From: an uncultured Methylococcaceae bacterium
Lineage (GTDB): Bacteria; Pseudomonadota; Gammaproteobacteria; Methylococcales; Methylococcaceae
Assembly: GCA_903910005.1 (NCBI GenBank)
Contig: CAIVXW010000422.1
Location: 1-5,736 of the forward strand
DNA: 5,736 bases
Direction of reading: 5' to 3'
Numbering within the stretch: position 1 is the first letter of the stretch; each line of letters starts with the position of its first letter. The notes beneath the pieces were generated by a model. It was given only the letters and a program-made list of their open reading frames with translations. It was not told the origin of the DNA and searched no databases. This document shows positions 1 to 5,736 of the stretch, piece after piece. Made by a program: the position numbers and the translations under genes.

Positions 1-531
1 ACCCAGATTTTGTGTTATGAGGACAAGACCGATCGCCTGCTGGCCGAAATGGCCTGGCAAGGCATCGACCTGGTGCTGTCGGATGCCCCTTTGACCGTAT
101 CCAGCGAGGGCAAGGCCAGCAATCACCGGCTGGGTGATTGTGCCGTCACGGTTTTTGCCGCTCCGTCTCTGCTGACCAGCCACCGTGCCGGATTTCCCCG
201 CTCGCTGGACGGTGCTCCCTTTTTGCTGCCAACCGGCAACACCGCCCTCCGCCGCTCACTGGATCAATGGTTTCATGACGAAGGAATCAAACCGGAGGTA
301 CGGGCTGAAATTGAGGACAGCGGTCTGCTCAAGACCTTCGGCAGCAGCGGAACCGGGCTGTTCGTAGCCCCGGCTGCCGTCGAAGCGGAAATCTGCCAGC
401 AATACGGCGTCGGCATCGTGGGCCGGATTGAGGCGGTTCGGGAAACCTTTTACGCCGTCACGATACGACGCAAACTGCAACACCCGGCGGTCAGTGCCAT
501 ACTGGCGCATGCCCGCAATCACCTGTTCTGA
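1..531 (+). CDS. nhaR: NhaR-like LysR-family transcriptional regulator, C-terminal part (5' end outside the window)
   Basis: The reading frame is open from base 1 and ends at TGA 529-531, giving 176 visible codons. The TTG at 10 is only the first start-like codon and is not the real start. E. coli NhaR is about 300 residues, so roughly 125 N-terminal residues, including the winged helix-turn-helix, are missing here. What is visible is the effector-binding half of a LysR-type regulator. Segments that line up with E. coli NhaR from memory are a D-L-V-L-S-D-A-P strand near the start, R-L-G-D-C, F-L-L-P, Q-W-F followed by E-G-I-K, L-L-K-T-F-G, G-L-F-V-A-P-A, V-G-R-I-E-A-V, F-Y-A-V and Q-H-P-A-V near the end. 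In E. coli, NhaR is a sodium-responsive activator of the Na+/H+ antiporter gene nhaA. Many proteobacterial NhaR-type proteins have no nhaA beside them, and no antiporter gene is visible here, so the real target is unknown. The gene converges on ftsH. The family call is firm, the exact regulon is not. Confidence 0.85.
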   Translation, partial: TQILCYEDKTDRLLAEMAWQGIDLVLSDAPLTVSSEGKASNHRLGDCAVTVFAAPSLLTSHRAGFPRSLDGAPFLLPTGNTALRRSLDQWFHDEGIKPEVRAEIEDSGLLKTFGSSGTGLFVAPAAVEAEICQQYGVGIVGRIEAVRETFYAVTIRRKLQHPAVSAILAHARNHLF

Positions 532-582
532 ACGGTGCGTTTGAGTACCCGGTGATTTGACAGGGTATTTTGCCCCAAAACA

Positions 583-620
583 AAAACCCCACCATTCCTC
601 CAGAGAAACGGCGGGGTTTT
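583..620 (-). terminator. Intrinsic terminator of ftsH, possibly weakly bidirectional
   Basis: Bases 583-593 (aaaaccccacc) pair with 610-620 (ggcggggtttt) through ten base pairs and one A/C mismatch, around a 16-nt loop. Read on the minus strand, the stem begins 12 nt after the ftsH stop codon and is followed by a T-rich run (five T, one G, four T in total), which is a classical Rho-independent signal. Read on the plus strand, it lies about 50 nt after the stop of the nhaR-like gene, but the only T run (four T) belongs to the stem and is followed by gcaaggg. Termination in that direction would therefore be weaker. The placement between convergent genes supports the call. Confidence 0.85.
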
Positions 621-632
621 GCAAGGGACAGG

Positions 633-2555
633 TCAGTGCTGCCCGGCTGCCTTGTGCAGGTTCGCGCCCTTGGTGGAACCGCTTGCCCGGGCATTGTGTT
701 CGCTCGGCCCGTTTCCATCCGGCGGGTTTTGCTCCCAGCTTTGCGGCGGACGGGGTGTGCGTCCCTCCATGATGTCGTCAATCTGAAAGCGGTCGATCGT
801 TTCGTAGCGGATCAGGGCATCTGCCATAAGATGCAGTTTGTCCAGATTATTCTGAAGAATCTGCTCGGAGCGTTCATAATTCCGGTCAATGAAGGAACGA
901 ATTTCCTCGTCGATAAGATGGGCCGTTTCTTCGGATACGGTCTTGTGCCGGGTCACTGAGCGTCCCAGAAACACCTCTCCCTCCTCTTCACTGTAGGCCA
1001 AAGGCCCCAGGCGGTCAGATAAACCCCAACGGGTCACCATGTTGCGGGCAATGCCGGTGGCCCGTTCAATGTCATTCTGGGCACCGGTAGTAACCTTTTC
1101 CTGACCAAAAATGATTTCCTCGGCAATGCGTCCGCCAAACAGGCTGGAAATCTGGCTCTCCAGTTTTTGTCGACTGGCACTGTATTGATCCCGTTCAGGC
1201 AGGAACATGGTGATGCCCAGTGCCCGGCCACGCGGCATGATGCTGACTTTGTAAACCGGATCGTGTTCCGGTACCAGACGACCGACGATGGCGTGTCCGG
1301 CTTCGTGGTAGGCCGTGAGTTTTTTCTCCTCGTCCGACATCACCATGGATCGCCGTTCCGCGCCCATCAATATCTTGTCCTTGGCTTTTTCAAAATCATC
1401 CATGTCAACCTGGCGTTTATCCTTTCGAGCGGCAAACAGGGCCGCTTCATTCACCAGATTGGCCAGATCAGCCCCGGAAAAACCGGGGGTTCCACGGGCC
1501 AGGTACTGAATTTCCACATTGGCAGCCACCGGAACCCGCTTGATGTGTACTCCCAGAATTTGCTCACGCCCGCGCACGTCCGGCAAACCAACCACCACCT
1601 GACGATCAAACCGGCCCGGTCGCAACAGGGCTGGATCCAGTACATCAGGACGGTTGGTGGCAGCAATTACGATAATGCCCTCGGTGCCTTCAAATCCGTC
1701 CATCTCCACCAGTAACTGGTTGAGGGTCTGTTCGCGCTCGTCATGACCGCCTCCGAGACCGGCCCCGCGATGCCGACCGACGGCATCAATTTCGTCAATG
1801 AAGATGATGCAGGGGGCATTTTTCCTGGCTTGTTCAAACATGTCGCGTACCCGCGAAGCCCCCACGCCCACGAACATTTCGACAAAATCCGAACCGGAAA
1901 TCGAAAAGAACGGAACCCCGGCTTCACCGGCAATGGCTCTCGCCAACAAGGTTTTACCGGTACCCGGCGGGCCTATCATCAGGGCTCCCCGGGGAATTTT
2001 GCCCCCCAGTTTCTGGAATTTGGCTGGATCCTTCAAAAAATCAACCATTTCCTGTACATCTTCCTTGGCCTCCTCAACGCCAGCCACATCGGCGAAGGTC
2101 ACCTTGACCTCATCTTCTTCAATCAAGCGTGCCCGGCTCTTGCCGAACGACATGGCTCCACGTCCGCCGCCGCCTCCCTGCATCTGCCGCATGAAGAAAA
2201 TCCACACCCCGACCAGCAGCAGCATCGGGAACCACGAAATGAAAATCTGCATGAACAGGGATTGGGTTTCCGGTGGTTCAGCCTTGATCTCGACATGGTT
2301 CTTGAGCAAATCATCCACCAGATGGGGATCACCCGGACTGAAGGTGGTGAAGCGATCCCCTGTTCCCAGCAGACCCCGCACCTGAACTCCATCAATGACC
2401 ACCTGTTTGACCTGTCCGTCATTGACCGCAGCCACAAACTGCGAATACGACATGGTTGAATCCACTGTTTTGCGGGCACCAAAGTTGTTGAATACCGACA
2501 TCAGTACGGCGGCTATGACCAACCACAGGATTATATTCTTGAGCATATCGTTCAC
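633..2555 (-). CDS. ftsH: ATP-dependent zinc metalloprotease FtsH, complete
   Basis: This is the 640-residue membrane-anchored AAA+ protease, close in length to E. coli FtsH (about 644). It works as a hexamer in the inner membrane. It degrades misassembled membrane proteins and short-lived cytosolic regulators; in E. coli these include sigma-32 and LpxC. Transmembrane helix 1 is at about residues 6-25 and helix 2 at about 102-121, flanking a roughly 75-residue periplasmic domain. The AAA+ core has Walker A GPPGTGKT at 195-202, the pore loop F228-V-G, Walker B I-F-I-D-E at 251-255, and the second region of homology with arginine fingers R312 and R315. The protease has HEAGH at 417-421 with E418 catalytic, and D495 as likely third zinc ligand. 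All key residues are present. The GTG start at 2555 is chosen because GAGGAAG (2563-2569) sits 7 nt upstream and the N-terminus MNDMLKN aligns with E. coli MSDMAKN. The last 40 residues are polar, Gly/Asn/Pro-rich and family-variable. The usual neighbours rlmE and folP are absent on both sides. Confidence 0.98.
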   Translation of the reverse strand: MNDMLKNIILWLVIAAVLMSVFNNFGARKTVDSTMSYSQFVAAVNDGQVKQVVIDGVQVRGLLGTGDRFTTFSPGDPHLVDDLLKNHVEIKAEPPETQSLFMQIFISWFPMLLLVGVWIFFMRQMQGGGGGRGAMSFGKSRARLIEEDEVKVTFADVAGVEEAKEDVQEMVDFLKDPAKFQKLGGKIPRGALMIGPPGTGKTLLARAIAGEAGVPFFSISGSDFVEMFVGVGASRVRDMFEQARKNAPCIIFIDEIDAVGRHRGAGLGGGHDEREQTLNQLLVEMDGFEGTEGIIVIAATNRPDVLDPALLRPGRFDRQVVVGLPDVRGREQILGVHIKRVPVAANVEIQYLARGTPGFSGADLANLVNEAALFAARKDKRQVDMDDFEKAKDKILMGAERRSMVMSDEEKKLTAYHEAGHAIVGRLVPEHDPVYKVSIMPRGRALGITMFLPERDQYSASRQKLESQISSLFGGRIAEEIIFGQEKVTTGAQNDIERATGIARNMVTRWGLSDRLGPLAYSEEEGEVFLGRSVTRHKTVSEETAHLIDEEIRSFIDRNYERSEQILQNNLDKLHLMADALIRYETIDRFQIDDIMEGRTPRPPQSWEQNPPDGNGPSEHNARASGSTKGANLHKAAGQH

Positions 2556-2562
2556 GGCCTCA

Positions 2563-2569
2563 CTTCCTC
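2563..2569 (-). promoter_or_regulatory. Ribosome binding site of ftsH
   Basis: On the minus strand this reads GAGGAAG, a purine-rich Shine-Dalgarno match 7 nt before the GTG at 2555. The in-frame ATG at 2546 would be 16 nt away, too far for this site, so the ribosome binding site decides in favour of the GTG start. Its first base is also the last base of a hairpin (2569-2587). Confidence 0.75.
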
Positions 2570-2587
2570 GTCGGTTGCCACCCGACG
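2569..2587 (-). promoter_or_regulatory. Perfect stem-loop in the ftsH leader, abutting the ribosome binding site
   Basis: On the minus strand, CGTCGG pairs perfectly with CCGACG across a 7-nt loop (GTGGCAA). The stem ends at the first base of the Shine-Dalgarno sequence, 13 nt before the start codon. No T tract follows, so it is not a terminator. It could shape ribosome access to ftsH or stabilise the 5' end of the transcript. The structure is plain to see, but the regulatory role is inferred. Confidence 0.45.
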
Positions 2588-2642
2588 TTCAATAAATGGC
2601 TATCAATGGTATCAGGATATTGCATGGCTTACATCTTACATG

Positions 2643-2650
2643 GAATGGGG
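2643..2650 (-). promoter_or_regulatory. Possible heat-shock (sigma-32) type -10 element for ftsH
   Basis: On the minus strand this reads CCCCATTC, which matches the sigma-32 -10 consensus CCCCATnT except at the last base. It lies just after the stop codon of the Hsp70-family gene and about 87 nt before the ftsH GTG. The -35 position 14 nt upstream reads CTCAAGC, only three of seven matches to CTTGAAA, so the call is weak. E. coli ftsH is known to be induced by sigma-32. I found no convincing sigma-70 promoter in the 98-bp gap, so read-through from the upstream gene remains the alternative. Confidence 0.2.
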
Positions 2651-2653
2651 GAA

Positions 2654-5434
2654 TCAGGACACCAGCTTGAGTCCTGGCGGGAGGGAATCACCAAACAGGC
2701 TTTTCCGGTCGGCTTCAGTCAGTTCACGGATTTTTGTAACCAGGGCCAGACTGGATTCCGGTGCCCGGGCCGCCCGTAACCGTTCAATGACACGGGTACG
2801 TAATTCGGGTTTGATATCCCGTTCCCTGTCACCGGTCATGCGGGCGATCAGGGCAATGGACGCAATCATTTCAGGATTTTTTTTGAGATCCAGCGACAAC
2901 AGGGCTTCCAGCCACTGTCCGGCGACGGCGGGGGGAACAACGGCGTGAAGACTGCCATACAGAGGCTGCCGTGACCCGATACGCCCCAGTGCCCACCCGT
3001 TTTGCAGTGATTCATTGAGTTTACCCGTCCGTTGCAGCAACCAGTTCCCCAGTTTGATCTTGTCATCGACCGGCAGGCGTTCCAGTACCCCTACCAGACG
3101 CAACATATCCTCATGACTACGTTTTTTGGCCAGCCCCGGCAGGTTACCCCGTCTGGCCGTATCAGGATCAATGAAATCCCTGATGTCCGCAAAGATGCGT
3201 AATTGTGCCGGTTCCGGCAATCCGCCCGCGATACGTCGCCACAACGTCCACCATTCCGACCAGTTTTGCGGCTCATTGACGAACTGGATAGCCTGATCGT
3301 ACAGGGCCAGCACCTGCTCAACCCGCCAGTCATCCAGCGGGTAACCATACCCGGGACGCAAGCAGTACCCGGTCAAACTGAGCCATAAACGCTCATGTTC
3401 CGGCGAACGTCGGCGGTTAGCACTGTTTTCCAGCAAAACGGCCAGCAATTCCCGCGATACATGTGAATCCCATTGCTCCCTCGTCCCCAGCAGTTTCTCC
3501 AGATCAGTTCGGAGGGTTTTGACCTGGCGCGGGTCGAATTGACGGGTTTTCCGGCCAAAGATCAGGCGGATTCTGTCGAGGGCAGTATCCATGCGGGCAT
3601 GCCGCTCATGTTCGGGCAGACTGACCTGTCCCTGCCGCAACTGAAACAGGATATTCCAGCGCAGGTCTGCATCATCCACCGATACACATTGCAATTCGAG
3701 GGTACCCGTTTCACTCAGTGTCGCCACGATGCGGACGCTGTATTCGGTCGGGTGACGGGTTTCTTCCTGACTGAACGCAACGGCTAAAGGAGGCAGTAAC
3801 ACAAAGCGGTCTTCCTCCAGACTGACCATATCGCCGATGGCGAATGGACTGTCGTCGGTGGAGGAGGCCAGATTGAAGCGTACCGGCTGCCCAACCCTGA
3901 GCAGGAAATTACGCTCCGGCACACAGAGTTCCTGCGCCTCAGGTGTGCCACGCGGAAGGATGCAAATGCCTTGGCGACCGGTCTCGGCTCCGGTTTCCAC
4001 CACCAGAAAATAACTGCGGGCCGAACCGCCACCGATGCGGTTGACGGCCTGTCCACGCAAGGCCAGCCCGTACGCAACCGCCCCGTAGGCGACGGCCTGG
4101 TCGGGGCGATCATTGGTGAGCAGGCGCGGAGGCGTGCCGTCCCGCCAATGGGCCAGCAGTTCGACCATGCGTTCGACCACTGTCGCACTGCGAAACAGCC
4201 CTCCATTGAGCAACAGGGCATCCGGTACCGGGATCGCGTCACTGCCGACGGCTTCCTGTGCGACCCGCTGATGCCGGAGCAGAAACTCGGCCAGATGTCG
4301 GCTGATGGCGGCATCGCGGGCATAGGGCAGGCCGAATTCCACGACACCACTGCGACGGTGATCGGGCTTGTCTTGTCGCTCCACCAACGGAAAAAAGCCG
4401 TCCAGGGCAACCCGGGCCACTTCGGCACGACCCAGCAGGCCGGTTCGGCTGGCTCCAATGAGTTGACTGCCCGCCCCCAGCAGCGTAACCGTAACCGATT
4501 CGGGTGCGTCTGCGGCCAGCAGGCGTTCCTTGGCCCGGCGGCACTGTTCAACCAGTTGGGAAAATTCGGCAGTGGACAGTTTCTGCTGCTCTCCGAATCC
4601 GTGCTGTTCCAGTTGATGTGCCAGGGTCAGGTCAATGTTGTCGCCGCCCAGAATCAAATGATCGCCTACGGCGATGCGGCTCAATTGGGGGGGGGATGAG
4701 TCAGGCTGAACCCTAATGAGAGTGAGATCGGTGGTGCCTCCCCCCACATCGCAGACCAGCAGCAATCGAACACCGTCCAGTTGTTGCCGGAGTTCGGCAC
4801 GGTGACGCCAGAGCCAGTCATAACAGACGGCTTGAGGTTCTTCCAGCAAACGGGGCGATGCCAGTCCGGCCAGACGGGCTGCCTCCAGGGTCAGTGTGCG
4901 GGCGGCTTCATCGAACGAAGCCGGTACCGTAATGACGACTTCCTGGTTTTCGAGCGAATCGGACGGGTGTTGATGATTCCAGGCCTCTCGAATATGCAGC
5001 AGGTAGCTGCTGACGGCTTCGAGTGGCGAGATGCGGGGCACGCCTCCGGTGGCTCCCCAGGGCAGAATGGGGGCGGTACGATCGACGCCGTTGTGTGACA
5101 ACCAGCTTTTGGCACTGACAATCAGGCGACCCGGCGTTTTGGCACCGAGGTCACGGGCCCACTCGCCCAGTACCGCTGCATCTGCCGTAGCCGGATCATC
5201 GGGGCGTGACCAGGGTAGAACCCGGTCGGCCTCGGTTAATTCACCTGCAGCGGCCTGATAGCGCACCGACGGAAACAAGGGGCGCGGGCTGACTTCACCC
5301 GGTCGTATCGATTGCTCGACAGGAAACAGTGATATGTCGGCGGTTGTATCATCCAGGCGGGCAGAGGCCACTACGGTATGAGTAGTGCCCAGGTCAATAC
5401 CTACCAGGTAACAGGATGCCTTGCTTGGCGGCAT
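2654..5434 (-). CDS. Non-canonical Hsp70 (DnaK-like) protein with long helical C-terminal extension
   Basis: This is a 926-residue Hsp70-superfamily ATPase, far longer than DnaK (about 640). The actin-like ATPase domain is complete: phosphate-1 G-I-D-L-G-T-T-H-T at 12-20, a lysine (K109) near where DnaK K70 would fall, connect-1 V-I-T-V-P-A-S-F at 167-174, E-E-P-Q-A at 198-202, phosphate-2 D-V-G-G-G-T-T-D at 229-236, I-L-G-G-D-N at 261-266, the adenosine motif L-L-L-N-G-G-L-F at 407-414, and connect-2 P-D-Q-A-V-A-Y-G-A at 444-452. The DnaK interdomain linker and the following D-V-T-P-L-S-L-G motif are absent. Residues 500-600 are beta-rich and poorly conserved. Residues 610-926 are mostly helical, Arg/Leu/Trp-rich, and replace the DnaK lid. 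From memory this architecture matches Hsp70-family proteins annotated with DUF3731. Its chaperone function and substrates are unknown. No DnaJ or GrpE gene is visible. The ATG at 5434 is preferred because it keeps a 5-nt gap after the upstream stop; a TTG at 5458 would add 8 residues and overlap that gene. Both C9 and A8 tracts lie inside the gene. Confidence 0.88.
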   Translation of the reverse strand: MPPSKASCYLVGIDLGTTHTVVASARLDDTTADISLFPVEQSIRPGEVSPRPLFPSVRYQAAAGELTEADRVLPWSRPDDPATADAAVLGEWARDLGAKTPGRLIVSAKSWLSHNGVDRTAPILPWGATGGVPRISPLEAVSSYLLHIREAWNHQHPSDSLENQEVVITVPASFDEAARTLTLEAARLAGLASPRLLEEPQAVCYDWLWRHRAELRQQLDGVRLLLVCDVGGGTTDLTLIRVQPDSSPPQLSRIAVGDHLILGGDNIDLTLAHQLEQHGFGEQQKLSTAEFSQLVEQCRRAKERLLAADAPESVTVTLLGAGSQLIGASRTGLLGRAEVARVALDGFFPLVERQDKPDHRRSGVVEFGLPYARDAAISRHLAEFLLRHQRVAQEAVGSDAIPVPDALLLNGGLFRSATVVERMVELLAHWRDGTPPRLLTNDRPDQAVAYGAVAYGLALRGQAVNRIGGGSARSYFLVVETGAETGRQGICILPRGTPEAQELCVPERNFLLRVGQPVRFNLASSTDDSPFAIGDMVSLEEDRFVLLPPLAVAFSQEETRHPTEYSVRIVATLSETGTLELQCVSVDDADLRWNILFQLRQGQVSLPEHERHARMDTALDRIRLIFGRKTRQFDPRQVKTLRTDLEKLLGTREQWDSHVSRELLAVLLENSANRRRSPEHERLWLSLTGYCLRPGYGYPLDDWRVEQVLALYDQAIQFVNEPQNWSEWWTLWRRIAGGLPEPAQLRIFADIRDFIDPDTARRGNLPGLAKKRSHEDMLRLVGVLERLPVDDKIKLGNWLLQRTGKLNESLQNGWALGRIGSRQPLYGSLHAVVPPAVAGQWLEALLSLDLKKNPEMIASIALIARMTGDRERDIKPELRTRVIERLRAARAPESSLALVTKIRELTEADRKSLFGDSLPPGLKLVS
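2655..2676 (-). repeat. Inverted repeat at the stop codon of the Hsp70-family gene
   Basis: CAGGAC (2655-2660) and GTCCTG (2671-2676) form a perfect 6-bp stem with a 10-nt loop, spanning the last codons and the TGA stop of the Hsp70-like gene. On the minus strand the stem is followed by ATTCCCCC rather than a T tract, so it is not a classical terminator. It may protect or process the message between the Hsp70 gene and ftsH, or be a chance feature of codon choice. Confidence 0.3.
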
Positions 5435-5439
5435 GAGGG

Positions 5440-5736
5440 TTATATCCCAAAGGGCCAACGGCCCTTGCGTCCAGTGTTGCCGGAACCGGCCTGATCTACC
5501 TCGTCCGCCGAAGGCGGCACCGCCGCCTGTTCCACAGGGGCATCGGCTGATTCAGCCGATTGATATTCCGGTTGTTCCATGCTCACGGCAGCAAACGGTG
5601 CCTCCGGTACCATCGCATCCGTGCTGTCTGACTGCGAGGCCGGATCGGTAGCCCTGACATTGAACTCAACCTTCCAGCGTTCCTGCCCGTCACGCGCAAC
5701 TGCTTCCAGTTGCAGGGTACCGACTTCCGTGACCCG
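5440..5736 (-). CDS. C-terminal end of a second Hsp70-family protein (5' end outside the window)
   Basis: The minus-strand frame is open from the right edge (codon CGG at 5734-5736) to TAA at 5440-5442, giving 98 visible residues. Residues 6-21 (GTLQLEAVARDGQERW) followed by F-N-V-R match the segment GTLELQCVSVDDADLRW followed by F-Q-L-R at about 577-600 of the downstream Hsp70. In that protein the segment is the end of the beta-rich region after the ATPase domain. I therefore read this as the last strands of a related Hsp70's substrate-binding region. Visible residues 29-89 are Ala/Pro/Ser/Glu-rich, acidic and probably disordered. The protein ends in a short basic-aromatic tail, R-K-G-R-W-P-F-G-I. 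Unlike its neighbour it has no helical extension. Its stop lies 5 nt before the preferred ATG of the next gene, so the two are very likely co-transcribed and translationally coupled. The family call rests on this local similarity, since the ATPase domain is outside the window. Confidence 0.7.
   Translation of the reverse strand, partial: RVTEVGTLQLEAVARDGQERWKVEFNVRATDPASQSDSTDAMVPEAPFAAVSMEQPEYQSAESADAPVEQAAVPPSADEVDQAGSGNTGRKGRWPFGI

Noticed and set aside
10..531. Start of a short complete gene at the TTG at base 10
   Set aside because: The frame is open to the window edge and similarity to NhaR already begins at base 1, so the gene is simply cut by the window.
571..592. G-quadruplex on the minus strand from two GGGG runs
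   Set aside because: Only two runs of four G are present close together, and one is committed to the terminator stem.
1743..2459. 238-codon open frame on the plus strand opposite ftsH
   Set aside because: It is antisense to the highly conserved AAA+ core and N-terminal region of FtsH. Its composition looks like a shadow and no family is recognisable.
2588..2642. Sigma-70 promoter for ftsH (TATCCT or TTTATT as -10)
   Set aside because: Each has only four of six matches, and no acceptable -35 hexamer lies 16-18 nt upstream.
3784..4551. 255-codon open frame on the minus strand overlapping the Hsp70 gene in another frame
   Set aside because: The Hsp70 frame shows conserved motifs throughout this stretch. 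The alternative product is Arg/Trp/Ser-rich without any recognisable motif.
3971..4699. 242-codon open frame on the plus strand opposite the Hsp70 gene
   Set aside because: It is fully antisense to a well-recognised ATPase domain, has no recognisable protein motif, and arises from GC-rich codon usage.
2654..5434. Identity as canonical DnaK, HscA or HscC
   Set aside because: The length (926 aa), missing interdomain linker, absent D-V-T-P-L-S-L-G motif and long helical C-terminus do not fit these families.

Overview
The window looks like a piece of a gammaproteobacterial chromosome (a betaproteobacterium is also possible). The main reason is FtsH, which is close to the E. coli protein along nearly its whole length, including the N-terminus, both membrane segments, the AAA+ core and the zinc-protease domain. 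The LysR-type protein at the left edge resembles E. coli NhaR over its whole visible part. Base composition appears moderately GC-rich. I see no mobile element, CRISPR array, tRNA or rRNA, and coding density is high.

Layout, left to right. Bases 1-531 (+) hold the C-terminal part of an NhaR-like LysR regulator, whose DNA-binding end lies outside the window. It converges on ftsH, and the 101-bp gap between them carries a strong stem-loop terminator for ftsH. Bases 633-2555 (-) are a complete ftsH with a GTG start and a good ribosome binding site. About 98 bp separate ftsH from the gene upstream; this gap holds a perfect hairpin touching the ftsH ribosome binding site and a weak heat-shock-like -10 element. 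Bases 2654-5434 (-) encode a large (926 aa) non-canonical Hsp70 with a complete DnaK-type ATPase domain, a degenerate substrate-binding region and a long helical C-terminal extension. Bases 5440-5736 (-) are the C-terminal end of another protein, whose visible beta-strand segment matches the corresponding segment of the 926-aa Hsp70. I read it as a second, tandem Hsp70 paralogue ending in a disordered tail.

Together the minus strand reads as a protein quality-control block: two atypical Hsp70-family ATPases, tightly spaced and probably translationally coupled, followed by the membrane AAA+ protease FtsH. FtsH may have its own promoter or be read through from the Hsp70 genes. A functional link between the Hsp70 pair and FtsH is inferred only from position. 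The most checkable oddities are two homopolymer tracts (C9 and A8) inside the Hsp70 gene, where a one-base slip in either direction runs into a stop within 2 to about 20 codons, and the hairpin at the ftsH ribosome binding site.
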